DNA from: a bacterium
GTDB lineage: Bacteria; Deinococcota; Deinococci; Deinococcales; Deinococcaceae
Length of the DNA stretch: 64,000 nt
Assembly (NCBI GenBank): GCA_021810505.1
Contig: JAJZIR010000012.1
Coordinates: 1-64,000 of the forward strand
Direction: 5' to 3'
The notes below the pieces were generated by a model. The model saw only the letters and a list, made by a program, of their open reading frames with translations, was not told where the DNA came from and made no database searches. This document shows positions 19,901-26,230 of this stretch, piece after piece. A program made the translations under genes and the position numbers. The stretch's first letter is position 1. Each line of letters begins with the position of its first letter.

Positions 19901-20496
19901 ACCTCCCGCTCAGGGTCACCCTGCAGGTCAGCGGGGAGTTTTCCCCCGATCAGAAGGGGGCCGAGCAGCTCCAGCTCCAGACCCAGCTGAGCAGCTCGCC
20001 GAGCGAGCCGGAGAACGTGCTCTACAGCCTGGTAGTGCTGGGTACCAACACCCAGAGCCAGCTGCCCGGCGAGGTGACCCAAAGCGCAGTCAACACCGCC
20101 CTCAACGTCTTTGTCTTGGGTGCCTTCGAGCAAGAGGTAGCTAAGGCGCTGGGAATCGATGTGTTCCGGCTCAACACCAACCTGCTGAGCAGCATCGCGG
20201 GGACGAGCAGCAGTACGCTGAGCGCCCAATTCACCCTGGGAACCTACCTGACCCAGCAGTTTTATCTGCAGTACCAAGTCGACCTCAGCGGCTCTGGGTT
20301 ACTGGACGCCCAATACACCACGGCTAACGGCAAGGTCACTTTCAGCGTCAGCAGCCCGATCGAAGGCCTCAACCTGGGGACCCTGTCCCCCTCGCTCAGC
20401 GTCAGCTACAACTTCACCCCTACCTCCAGCCTGCAGTTCGGCCTGAGTAGCGGCCCCAGCGGCAGCTTCAGCTTGGGCTACCAGCTGGACTTCTGA
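10966..20496 (+). CDS. Giant TamB-domain (DUF490) envelope protein
   Basis: 3,176 residues, about two and a half times Escherichia coli TamB. One N-terminal membrane anchor (about residues 4-26), then ~2,600 residues of repetitive Ser/Gly/Leu/Gln-rich beta structure (recurring L-x-L-S-G-x-L patterns), a disordered Ser/Pro/Gln linker near 2,840-2,890, and a conserved C-terminal TamB domain (about 2,900-3,176; IVFDRVSITATRGVTF, GTIQVLRGQVYLRQ, QLPGEVTQSAVN). TamB/AsmA-like proteins span the periplasm as lipid-conducting grooves that move phospholipid or help outer-membrane assembly. No TamA/BamA gene is adjacent. It stands alone with its own leaderless promoter and is convergent with the MFS gene. 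The family call rests mainly on the C terminus; the rest fits by composition. Confidence 0.88.
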   Translation: MKRWWPALAVLVTAVTLLLGPLGVRLVADHLSWFAPGYTLRFSSASGWLWAPQLGGVQLEGRGLSLRARGIQARIYPLALLHHQVLFDLAVQNAHLRLQLSGQGGAASSWEFLPRKLQVRGLTLQLDGRNLGVPDATITLNQLGPVAHGQHFLAALSTRQGKAHLGGELLWKAGRPSLQVSFTAQARIARYWWPQVLGGQIRGRYRLGGRGIQGHLLLQAVRLGFAGLGVSDLNGEVVQTASGRLTLSLHALAAGGPGRVHGWLDLTGPTYHLIGTASPQLADLIGQSWAQGKAQLRATLTGRGKPVLEASLSSSGEVSGIPVQVSALGLLRGQYLQIQGKARSGGTSLPSALQISLHGRLGSLAGRAQWRGRWAGQPLRAEATLGSRALRLQASFAEGSLTSSDRFANQSRLLEGSLGGALRLALPGVGELGAELSGSPLHPRALGTLRRLALPGLDLQQLAFRARADQRGAQLAAGPLQVVWPFSGPASWKLSGVPLTGGLQLSGAGQAQIDRVSGQLRLSGAGWPTFSGHLAANPTEQLASWTGGFGQLSLTKGSATLLLRPTAFVTPLGRVVSRARLALKAGRLSGMIRLSAAQGKIRVSLGPQASLAHPTAQLRGALGGQAVRGAVSWNRALLLSLASGSLHATLRSGSSLRLLLRGSGQQLRARWAPSTGVLDAQGSLDLSGLDPWLGQPLAGQLRASVHRGQGGISARLRDGPLRGQLSAQLSSAAASASLQAGWASSTLSLAGPLWPEIQLAGNLRSPAAQAQVALSGSGRALRLELSGHTRAFRADGFSAPRLPLEVSGELFPARSLSGSLGGTQLTLSGNQLRASGVPQVSWRGHALRGQLEATLGPGFSGQLQLQLTAPGAHLQLAGSWPSLRGKLQLLSPVRATASLQADLPAQSLALLGRAKLGGDRLSFQAAADSKGTRGRAVLSTPGGGRLSARLHRNLHWRATLTGVAVPGGTLSGQALGVGPRWQLQAGGNLLGKPLALSGSGNGLTGGLSLQRGRLSARATLRSGALELRARSPWATAHLAGPIGSALRGSLSLAAQSWELGGTPAGWSAQRWPLQLDLPSSNLRIGQLTWRSGQWNGQFPLNYQIGGSRGQLSAQGEGGRLAVSASGPLAGRVTLGAQLSGQLRWQAGGVLARLAQGQPWLGRLHPSLGALRLSLSGSPTAPHYQLASRGLRWLGGPLQLRAAGSLAQAFGKIRGPGLEASFAVGTKGLKVFQASLAAGPLFSALGQNGVSGDLQGNLSWPNFQMRQAEGKLSAVLLKDQSSLLAALRLQGGAVSGSLQGRALGIALSAKGKVGSAVQASFHLQAAQGELAGKVSGSPGNLRLQAGGVISHQPIRGVLSWGRAGLGLQLQAGKSSLGGSFTRSGSGRLGLQVRLPRQLGVLRGAFRSTSWTAASGELSGQLGALQLRLPLTWAAGQLSLAGGGRLSWPGRFALQAAGTAFPRLDLFGQVHSKNPLVGQGRVSATGSWADPQLSLQGELSPPGSPRALPVQASWSAGKLRLQLGTVLTASAKLLPQSLGTPVLESLAAHGQLSAWGLKLAAEHFSYSKGAWSGRLSLRGSLAGYPLRLRADGQGVARLRGAALGEQLRGELGRRQAGGPALQLELAGGTLPLLPEVPLRTAASLDLGGTWLQPTLALAGETQTPQGPERVTAQGGLGGVQGRIEGKAATGTFRVSAASYQFQVQLHGARFSPSWFPKRWLGGRLGAIEQPELSGVLSGRGHLPAGLGQLRLSGLEASARVAGLGEVQAFGGGTFRTAQLTLYGAGARAQLSWKNRLLQLAVAAPSLRRWLGPQLSGPLQGDLQLSQAGDLSGQLQWNTPVQSSSISIGGSLSQPRVTWEAQLTGKLQGALRAQLSHFDLAKRRADLRLSGEIREGSVRAEAALSGRWPELSGSLRAQLPGIPPVHLTASDGQYLVQAGRLGQGRFRLQPQIGAWPELSGKLQLAPLAWWLPSVQGSFPLAASLGGTLDRPRLLLRGQSRELRWNGIRLPSTSLTGSATERGWALALQQAGHQVAHATPQGLVVQGLALQQGGTTALLSGKADLQRASLRAQAQGLIRGQLQAAWVWADGQGTASLQLASRGLQLQLQASARAGKLQGSGQLSGLPDPLPPRLALALQGAPVHPALTLQGRGQQGVLWSARASLHRAALSLRGGTGGLKTSGTLRYRGGSWGGQLQASGLPGKLRAALSLRGTLWSPQAQLQLSQTNPQGLRLQAEGNWRAAQGSFFQGDAGIGEVTWNGRSLRAGIHGLRLGKLPGIPLHGKLSLQAQGAPNQLRADLQVQQFSTAVPYLAGVMLTGSLRGSADLRGGSFGITAAYRGPDGGGQLSVQHHKSWSGTANMALVVGGVSLAGQLDLQGGELNGLVSARGIPLQQGALRSTLSGLLRIRRNQLSGTAQGLLDGGSLQLSGTASLRKLLPATAAVLADTPQAPTDLQASLQGFDLADLHLNPYLQGKLDGSASWSGGPIQFRARTRGLRLAGRKLPLQLTGQGHAGAWKLRVMTGFSTIQAQLGTQRLSVHANLVNAPVGDAFGLFSGPLPGRADMSGVVSYRAQLAHPLAGSLRMVADTLRISGGGETLTGEAAASYRGGLLDIRLLKLGGDGSLSATGTYSPAGADLKFRFDKTSFTPFLSLVPRLRGLNPRLRGSLQLTLRGQPSDLTAQLDASQLQGQAAGIHFSARKLLGQLSGNSFRASGTATVGSWLQAVPLVTSGTIRDQQVGQVQVDLRGPLQVPDLGALQGARASLVRSGGKWTGELVAQQGGGTLQISGELQPKIALNFQAERIQPDLRWLLSSRGQLSAAGSIRQRGNQEVVRGAVTLQSLSLGGAKAVSQPSSSKQPQAASQRARPAFVSPLPPRDQTFQASRSAPAHAPVLQRIVFDRVSITATRGVTFRQSLAQAELAGNLTLNGTAYNPLLSGTIQVLRGQVYLRQHSYQITSGAATFNGSGYYPQIALTAVGNARDGNLPLRVTLQVSGEFSPDQKGAEQLQLQTQLSSSPSEPENVLYSLVVLGTNTQSQLPGEVTQSAVNTALNVFVLGAFEQEVAKALGIDVFRLNTNLLSSIAGTSSSTLSAQFTLGTYLTQQFYLQYQVDLSGSGLLDAQYTTANGKVTFSVSSPIEGLNLGTLSPSLSVSYNFTPTSSLQFGLSSGPSGSFSLGYQLDF

Positions 20497-20522
20497 GGCT
20501 GGCCCGGGGGCGACGAGGCGGC

Positions 20523-21953
20523 TTAGGCTGGCTGGCGGCGGAAGCGAGAAAACGACATCAGGGCAGCCAGAACCATCAGGCCGACCGATAGGTAGAAGGC
20601 GGCTCGGATCCCGACCGTGAAGGCTGAGGCCAAGTGGCTGTTCAGGTCGACGTTCCCGACGAAAATCGCGAAGGCGAGCGCCCTGGGAATGGCGCGGGCG
20701 GCGACTAGGATCGCCACCGAGAAGGAGAAGACCATCCCGATGTTGGCAAAGGTCCGGAGTAGGCCAGAAGCCGCGCCGAAATCCCCCCTGGGCGCCGCTT
20801 TCATGACGGCGGCATTGTTGGCTGGGAAGAAGCCACCTCCGCCGATGCCGTTGAGCACGCTGATCAGGGGAATCCACCATAGCGGGACGGCGACACCCAG
20901 CTGGGCGTAGAGCAACAGGGCCGCCATCTGCAGGACCAAGCCGAGCGAGGCCGGCAGGGCTGGCCCGAAGCGGTCGGAAAGGCGGCCGCCGACCGGTCCC
21001 ACCACTGCACCGATCAGGTACCCGGGAACCAGCAGCAGCGAGGCATCCAGAGGGCTCAAGTTGCGGACGCCCTGCAGGTACATGATCAGCAGGAACAGCG
21101 TGGCGTAGTTGGCCAAGCTCTGGAACAGGGCGGCCAGCAGCGAAGGGGTCATGGTCGGGATCTTGAACAGGTCCAAGCGCAGCATCGGCGAGGGCACCCG
21201 GCGCTCGATCCAGACCAGAGCCAGCAGGCAGAGCAAGCCCAAGAGTAATAGCCCGGCGATCTGTCCATCGAAAGGGGTAGAGATCAGCAACACGGCAGCC
21301 CAGAGCAGCAGCAAGATCCCCAAACCGAGGGCGAGCATCCCAGCTAGATCGAGTTTTCTGGGTACCCGCTCGCCGTGGTCGCGGAGCACCGCCAGGGCCA
21401 CCAGCCAGGCGGCCAAGCCGATCGGAACGTTGATCCAGAACACCCACCTCCAGGAAAAATCGCTGACGATGAAGCCACCCAAGATGATGCCCAGGATGGC
21501 CCCCAGGTTCCAGCCGATCGAATTGAAACCGTAGGCCCGCCCGCGCCGTTCCGGTGGGAAGATATCGGCGATGACCGCGCCGCTGTTGGCCGAGATCAGC
21601 GCCCCGCCGATGCCTTGGAGAACCCGAAACCCGATGATGGAAGCCTCGTTCCAGGACAGAGCGCAGAGCAGAGAGCCCAGCACGAACACCAGGAAGCCGG
21701 CTTCGTACATGCGCACCCGGCCCAGCATGTCTCCGAGCTTGCCGACCTGGGTACTCAGCAGGGTGATGACGGCCAGATAACCGATGATCACCCAGATCAC
21801 CGAGGCGATCCCGACGTGGAGAGATCGCTGCATGGCTGGGAGCGCCAACACCACGATGGTGGTGTCGACCGCAGCGATCAGGACGCCCAAGACGATCACC
21901 AGGAGGGCGAGGTTGCTCTTCGCCCCGCTGAGGGCAACGCTGGCAGAGGACAT
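20523..21953 (-). CDS. MFS transporter, DHA2 (EmrB/QacA) drug-exporter type, 14 TM
   Basis: 476 residues with about 14 hydrophobic helices. Motif A-like GKLGDMLGRVRMYEAG lies between TM2 and TM3, and the N-terminal LDTTIVVLALP-type motif appears as VDTTIVVLALPAMQ; both are typical of the 14-helix DHA2 family of proton-driven exporters. Motif C-like GWNLGAILGIILGGFI is in TM5. Substrate cannot be read from sequence. Leaderless promoter; divergent from the NRAMP-like gene, 116 bases apart, and convergent with tamB (26 bases). Confidence 0.92.
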   Translation of the reverse strand: MSSASVALSGAKSNLALLVIVLGVLIAAVDTTIVVLALPAMQRSLHVGIASVIWVIIGYLAVITLLSTQVGKLGDMLGRVRMYEAGFLVFVLGSLLCALSWNEASIIGFRVLQGIGGALISANSGAVIADIFPPERRGRAYGFNSIGWNLGAILGIILGGFIVSDFSWRWVFWINVPIGLAAWLVALAVLRDHGERVPRKLDLAGMLALGLGILLLLWAAVLLISTPFDGQIAGLLLLGLLCLLALVWIERRVPSPMLRLDLFKIPTMTPSLLAALFQSLANYATLFLLIMYLQGVRNLSPLDASLLLVPGYLIGAVVGPVGGRLSDRFGPALPASLGLVLQMAALLLYAQLGVAVPLWWIPLISVLNGIGGGGFFPANNAAVMKAAPRGDFGAASGLLRTFANIGMVFSFSVAILVAARAIPRALAFAIFVGNVDLNSHLASAFTVGIRAAFYLSVGLMVLAALMSFSRFRRQPA

Positions 21954-21959
21954 AGCAGC

Positions 21960-21965
21960 AGTCTA
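21960..21965 (-). promoter_or_regulatory. -10 box of leaderless MFS promoter (TAGACT, 6 bases before ATG)
   Basis: TAGACT on the minus strand, six bases upstream of the ATG at 21953; no ribosome site. The same hexamer and spacing occur before kynB and trpB. Confidence 0.6.
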
Positions 21966-21987
21966 CCCCGGCAGCCGCGCTGCGTTC

Positions 21988-22017
21988 TTGACAGCCACGG
22001 CGCAGCCTTGATAGAGT
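21988..22017 (+). promoter_or_regulatory. Strong sigma70-type promoter of the NRAMP-like gene
   Basis: Perfect -35 TTGACA (21988-21993), 18-base spacer, -10 TAGAGT (22012-22017). Transcription should begin near 22024, directly at the edge of the operator that follows. Confidence 0.8.
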
Positions 22018-22024
22018 TCGCAGG

Positions 22025-22050
22025 GGAAATTTAGGACCACCTAAATTTCC
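22025..22050 (+). promoter_or_regulatory. MntR/DtxR-type operator before the NRAMP-like gene
   Basis: Perfect inverted repeat: GGAAATTTAGG, four bases (ACCA), CCTAAATTTCC. The TTTAGG/CCTAAA half-sites are those of DtxR-family manganese and iron repressors (MntR, SirR, IdeR type). It covers the predicted start of transcription, so metal-bound repressor would block expression. The regulator gene is not in this window. Confidence 0.8.
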
Positions 22051-22069
22051 AGCGATCGGGAGGCTCCGG

Positions 22070-23413
22070 ATGGCACGGCCAAGCCAACAGCTCACCCACG
22101 AGGACCTCGACCGCGCCAGGGACCGGCTGAGGCTCTCGCGGGCCCGGCAGGCCGAGCTGCCCCGAGCGCTGCGCTGGACCTGGGTGTTCTGGCTGCTGAT
22201 CGGCCCAGGAGTCTTGGTGTTCATCGGCGAGAACGACGCCCCCAGCATGCTCTCGTACTTAGCGACGGGGGCCAATTTCGGTGTGGGCTTCTTTCTTCCC
22301 TTCGTGATCCTCACTTTTCTGATCGCCTGGATCGTCCAAGAGATGACCGTCCGCTTGGGCGCCGTGACGCATCGCGGCCACGCCGAGCTGATCTTCGAGC
22401 GCTTCGGCCCCTTCTGGGGGGCTTTCTCGATGATAGACCTCTTGATCGGGAACTTACTGACCCTCATCACCGAATTCATCGGCATCCGCGCCGGGCTAGC
22501 TTTCTTCGGTGTCCCAGCGGCCCTAGGAGTCGGCCTAGGCGCGGCGGTGGTGATCCTGGCCTCGTTGACCGGCCGCTACTGGACCTGGGAGCGGATTGCC
22601 CTGGGCCTAGCCATCCTCAACGGCCTCTTCGTGCCGGCGGCCCTGCTGGCACACCCCGATGGGGCAGCGGTCGGCCGGGCGCTCCTGAGCTGGTCTCCCA
22701 CCCCCGCGGGTGGGCTGCTCTCCGGCCCCACCCTGCTGCTGTTGCTCGCAGACATCGGAGCCACGGTGACTCCCTGGATGCTGTTCTTTCAGCAGGGAGC
22801 GGTAGTCGACAAGGGATTGCAACCCAAAGACATCTCGCTGGGTAGGGGCGAGACGCTGCTGGGAATGGTCTTAGCTGCCGCCTTCGGCATCGCCGCCATC
22901 TTGGCCAGCACCCCCCTGCACCGCCACGGCGTCACCGTCTCCGGGACCGACTTCGCGCGCGCGCTGCTTCCCTACCTGGGACGGGTCGGGTCCAGCCTGA
23001 TCGCCCTAGGCCTCCTAGAAGCTGGCCTAGTCGCCGCAATCACCATCTCGACCTCCTCAGCCTACGCGGCCGGTGAGGTGCTCAAGACCGGCCATAGCCT
23101 GAACCGCTCGCCCAGGGAGGCCGCCGGCTTTTACCTGGCGCTGGGGGGGTCGGTACTCCTCTCCGCCGCCGCGGTCCTCATCCCCGGCGTTCCCTTGGAG
23201 TTCGTCGTCTTGATCGTGAACGTAGTAGCTGTCCTGGCGATGCCTCCGGCGTTGATCCTCCTGGTCCTGCTGTCGACCGACCGGGAGGTGATGGGGGATC
23301 AGGTCAGCGGGCCGTGGTGGACCGGCGCGGCGGTGGGTGTCACCATCTTCCTGGTCCTCGCCGGGTTGCTCTACGCTCTGAGCGTGTTGGACCCCGGAGC
23401 GCTGCATGCCTGA
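22070..23413 (+). CDS. NRAMP-like divalent metal transporter (variant metal-site motifs)
   Basis: 447 residues, about 11-12 membrane helices. LeuT-fold transporter related to NRAMP/MntH (COG1914-like). In helix 1 the canonical DPGN is replaced by NDAP within GENDAPSM (53-60), and in helix 6 the MPH motif is replaced by TVTPWMLFFQQ (about 232-242), followed by SAVVDKG-like GAVVDKGLQPKD. Such changes mark an NRAMP subgroup that may prefer magnesium or another ion over manganese. ATG 22070 has a GGGAGG site six bases upstream. Control by an Mn/Fe-type operator argues for manganese or iron import. Its stop overlaps the next small gene. Confidence 0.82.
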   Translation: MARPSQQLTHEDLDRARDRLRLSRARQAELPRALRWTWVFWLLIGPGVLVFIGENDAPSMLSYLATGANFGVGFFLPFVILTFLIAWIVQEMTVRLGAVTHRGHAELIFERFGPFWGAFSMIDLLIGNLLTLITEFIGIRAGLAFFGVPAALGVGLGAAVVILASLTGRYWTWERIALGLAILNGLFVPAALLAHPDGAAVGRALLSWSPTPAGGLLSGPTLLLLLADIGATVTPWMLFFQQGAVVDKGLQPKDISLGRGETLLGMVLAAAFGIAAILASTPLHRHGVTVSGTDFARALLPYLGRVGSSLIALGLLEAGLVAAITISTSSAYAAGEVLKTGHSLNRSPREAAGFYLALGGSVLLSAAAVLIPGVPLEFVVLIVNVVAVLAMPPALILLVLLSTDREVMGDQVSGPWWTGAAVGVTIFLVLAGLLYALSVLDPGALHA

Positions 23414-23615
23414 GCGGGGAGAGCCAAAGCGCGAGGAGGCGGAGTTAGACGATCAGCTGCTGGAACCGGATCAGCTGGTCAGCGCCAAGGAAAAAGTCCA
23501 CTTGGGTCGGAGGCGGCTGTCCCCGGCCATCCTGGTGTTGCTGTGGGCTCTGCGCGCCTACGTGATCTTCATGGTAGTGGTCATCGCGACCGAAGTGGCC
23601 AGGGTACTGCGGTGA
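23406..23615 (+). CDS. Small single-pass membrane protein downstream of NRAMP-like gene
   Basis: 69 residues. Begins inside the last codons of the transporter gene (8-base overlap) in another frame, which suggests coupling. Charged N-terminal half (MPERGEPKREEAELDD...), one membrane helix near 42-62 (ILVLLWALRAYVIFMVVVIA), short basic C terminus. No family recognised. Could be a small partner of the transporter; that is inference from position. Confidence 0.6.
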   Translation: MPERGEPKREEAELDDQLLEPDQLVSAKEKVHLGRRRLSPAILVLLWALRAYVIFMVVVIATEVARVLR

Positions 23616-23621
23616 ATCCCC

Positions 23622-23627
23622 TATGCT
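23622..23627 (+). promoter_or_regulatory. -10 box of leaderless recD2 promoter (TATGCT, 6 bases before GTG)
   Basis: TATGCT-N6-GTG, the same arrangement as before tamB. No ribosome site between the box and the start codon. Confidence 0.65.
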
Positions 23628-23633
23628 GAGCAG

Positions 23634-25709
23634 GTGTCCAGCTGGCCGCTGCGCTCGGCGCGCTTCCGCCCCCTGCGGCAGATCGGCGCGGCGAACAGCA
23701 GGGAGACCTGGGAAGCCGTCGAGCTCCCCGGGGCCGAGCTCCCCTTCACCCTGCACTGCCAGGGCCACCGCTTGGTTTCCGGGAACGCGCTGTCCGGCCT
23801 GCTGCTGGGCGTCCGAGAGGGCGCTTGGTTGCTTTGGCAGCTGCGCCCGGACCCCCTACCTCTAGGCCTCACCGCCCTGGCCAGAGCGCTGCAAAATACC
23901 CTGGAGATCTCGGCCGCCGCCGCGGCCCGCATGGTGGCTACCTGTGGGCTGGGCGTGCTGGAGCGGCTCCAAAACGACCCTGGGGCACTCGAGTTGGCGA
24001 GCCTCCAGCAGGAGGAGCTGGAGCTGGCGCTGCGCCGCTGGCCCTCGGTGGATTGGAGGGCTTTCCTGCTACAGCAGCTGGGTGAGCTCGGGGTGGGAGA
24101 CCATTTCGCGAGGCGCCTGCTGGAGATCTGCGGCTTGGAACTGCCCGCTGCGCTGCACCGCGATCCCTACGAACCGCTCCTACAGGCCGGCCTGCCTTTC
24201 GAAGAAGCCGATGCGGTGGCGCTGGCGACCGGCCTGAGCTTGGACGATCCGCGCCGCCTGGGTGCAGGTGCAGTGGCGGTGATCGCCGAGCGCGGCCTGC
24301 GCCAAGGGCACAGCGCGCTGCCGCCGGGCCAGGTGAGCCGGTCCTTGGTCCGGAAGCTGCAGCTCGGCCGCCAGCAGGTAGAGCAGGCCATCGAGGCCGG
24401 GATCCTGGGCGGGAGGTTGGTCGAGCAGGGCGACCTGCTCTACCTGAGGGAGATCTGGGAGGCCGAGCGCGAGCTGGCCGCGCGGGTCGCCGCCAGGCTC
24501 TCCCACCCAACCACCAGCTGGCCGCTCCCCAAGGCAGCCCTGAGCGGGCTGGAGGAGGCGCAGAAGCTGGCTCTGGCCCAGGCGGCCAGCTGGGAGCTGA
24601 GCGTGTTGACCGGCGGACCAGGAACGGGAAAGAGCTACACAGCCGGAGCCCTGGTGCGCTGGGCTCAAGAAGCCGGCAAATCGGTGCTGCTGTGCGCCCC
24701 GACCGGGAAAGCGGCCAAACGGCTGGAGGAGCTGGCAGGGGCGGCGCCCGCTTCCACCATCCACCGGCTGCTGCAGTATGGGAGAGACGGGAGCTTCGGC
24801 CGCGATGCGCGCAATCCCCTGGAAGCTGACCTGATCGTGGTCGACGAGGCGTCCATGTGCGGGACCAGCCTGCTCCTGGCGCTGCTGCGCGCTGCTCCAG
24901 AGGGGGCGCACCTAGTCATCGCCGGGGACCCGCAACAGCTCGCCCCGGTCGACTGGGGCGCACCCCTGCGCGACCTGATGGAACTGGCTCCCACCTGCAA
25001 GCTGGAGCGAATCTTCCGCCAGGGCCGGGGGAGCCCAGTTCTGGACGCCGCCTACGCCCTGCGCTCCGGGAAAGTGCCCTCGCCCGGAGCCCAGCTCCCC
25101 TTCCTGCCCGCCGACCAAGACTCCGGAGCCGAGCGGATCGCCGAGCTGGCGTGTCAGCTCGGCGGCGCCCGCAAGGTCCAGGTCCTCACCCCGGTGCAGG
25201 GTGGGGGATTGGGGGTGACTTCGCTGAACCTGGCCATCCAGCAGCTGGTCAACCCGGGCCGGGGCGGGGTGCGCAGCGGCCCGTATCAGATCCGCAGCGG
25301 GGACCTGGTGGTCCAGACCAGGAACAACTACGCCTTAGAGATCTTCAATGGCACCCAGGGGAGCGTCCTGGAAGCGCGAGAGGGCGCGCTGCTGGTCGAT
25401 TTCGAAGGGCGGGTCCTAGCTGTCCGCGGGAAGGACCTGCTGGATCTGCAGCTTTCCTACGCACTGACCGTGCACCGAGCCCAGGGGTCGGAGTGGCCCA
25501 CGGTGATCGCCGTCCTGCACCGCGCGCAGCGGCCCATGCTGCTGCGCGAGTTAGCCTACACCGCCGTGACCAGAACCAGCCTCCAGCTGATCCTGGCCGG
25601 AGAGCTGGAGGCCTGGGAGGAAGCCGCCCGCACGCCAGCGCCGCCGCGTTGGTCCAATCTGCGCGCGCTCCTAGAGGAGACCATATCTGCCCCGAGGCCG
25701 TCCCTATGA
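23634..25709 (+). CDS. recD2: RecD2 family 5'-3' DNA helicase
   Basis: 691 residues. Superfamily 1B helicase not tied to RecBC, first studied in Deinococcus radiodurans, where it acts in DNA repair and oxidative stress resistance. The N-terminal ~300 residues contain helix-hairpin-helix-like segments (GLGVLERLQND, GVGDHFARRLLEICGLEL). Helicase motifs: Walker A GGPGTGKS (about 327-334), motif Ia APTGKAAKRL, Walker B VVDEASM (about 402-408), motif III GDPQQLAPVDWG and motif VI LTVHRAQGSEWP. Leaderless GTG start. Followed after 35 bases by a small envelope gene and then nurA-herA, making a repair block. Confidence 0.93.
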   Translation: MSSWPLRSARFRPLRQIGAANSRETWEAVELPGAELPFTLHCQGHRLVSGNALSGLLLGVREGAWLLWQLRPDPLPLGLTALARALQNTLEISAAAAARMVATCGLGVLERLQNDPGALELASLQQEELELALRRWPSVDWRAFLLQQLGELGVGDHFARRLLEICGLELPAALHRDPYEPLLQAGLPFEEADAVALATGLSLDDPRRLGAGAVAVIAERGLRQGHSALPPGQVSRSLVRKLQLGRQQVEQAIEAGILGGRLVEQGDLLYLREIWEAERELAARVAARLSHPTTSWPLPKAALSGLEEAQKLALAQAASWELSVLTGGPGTGKSYTAGALVRWAQEAGKSVLLCAPTGKAAKRLEELAGAAPASTIHRLLQYGRDGSFGRDARNPLEADLIVVDEASMCGTSLLLALLRAAPEGAHLVIAGDPQQLAPVDWGAPLRDLMELAPTCKLERIFRQGRGSPVLDAAYALRSGKVPSPGAQLPFLPADQDSGAERIAELACQLGGARKVQVLTPVQGGGLGVTSLNLAIQQLVNPGRGGVRSGPYQIRSGDLVVQTRNNYALEIFNGTQGSVLEAREGALLVDFEGRVLAVRGKDLLDLQLSYALTVHRAQGSEWPTVIAVLHRAQRPMLLRELAYTAVTRTSLQLILAGELEAWEEAARTPAPPRWSNLRALLEETISAPRPSL

Positions 25710-25721
25710 AAGCCGCTATGC

Positions 25722-25727
25722 TATACT
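25722..25727 (+). promoter_or_regulatory. -10 box TATACT before the small outer-membrane-type gene
   Basis: TATACT lies 17 bases before the ATG at 25745, leaving room for a short leader with the GGAGG ribosome site at 25735-25739. Confidence 0.5.
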
Positions 25728-25744
25728 CATCCGCGGAGGATTCC

Positions 25745-26224
25745 ATGAAGCGACTGCTCGGTACTCTCGTCTTGGCTGCTGGTCTCGGATCCATCGCCGC
25801 AGCCGCCCCTGCCGGCTACTTCGGCGTCTACACCCTGGGCGTGCAGTACACCTTGCCCGGCTACGTGAACGGCAACGACCTGCGGCTCAGCCTAGGCCTC
25901 CCGGTCGTCGAGGGAGTCGTCGGCGGCGAGGGCGTGCTCGGGCTCAACGTCGCAGCGGACGTGCTGGTTCCTGGAGGAGCGCTGAGCAGCGACGGCCTCT
26001 TCACCTGGGACTACGGCGGCGGCCTCAATCTGGCCTTCCTGACCGCTCCGGGCGGCAGCGTCATCGACGTGAACCCGCGCGCGCTGGTCGGTGTCAACTA
26101 CGCCTTTACGCCAAAGGTCAGCGGCTTCGCCGAGCTGGAGCTGGGGCCAGCTTTCAACGTGGGAACCGGGCCCATCACCTTCGGGATCGTTCCGGACGCC
26201 AGGATCGGCGTGAACTTCTACTGA
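25745..26224 (+). CDS. Small secreted, probable outer-membrane beta-barrel protein
   Basis: 159 residues. Signal peptide MKRLLGTLVLAAGLGSIAAAA, then alternating beta-type segments (YFGVYTLGVQYTL, WDYGGGLNLAFLTA, ALVGVNYAFTPKVSGFAELEL) ending DARIGVNFY. A terminal aromatic residue after a beta strand is typical of outer-membrane barrels. I start at ATG 25745 with a GGAGG site five bases upstream; the long upstream frame is out of frame inside recD2. It sits between recD2 and nurA without an obvious link to DNA repair. No named family recognised. Confidence 0.75.
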   Translation: MKRLLGTLVLAAGLGSIAAAAPAGYFGVYTLGVQYTLPGYVNGNDLRLSLGLPVVEGVVGGEGVLGLNVAADVLVPGGALSSDGLFTWDYGGGLNLAFLTAPGGSVIDVNPRALVGVNYAFTPKVSGFAELELGPAFNVGTGPITFGIVPDARIGVNFY

Positions 26225-26230
26225 GCCCCG

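Noticed and set aside
10966-20496. CRISPR or tandem-repeat array
   Set aside because: Frequent CTGCAGCTG words are codon repeats for Leu-Gln-Leu in one open frame, without fixed spacing or spacers.
20299-22485. 728-codon minus frame across the MFS gene
   Set aside because: Same strand as the MFS gene but another frame; the 476-residue frame has all transporter motifs and a leaderless promoter.
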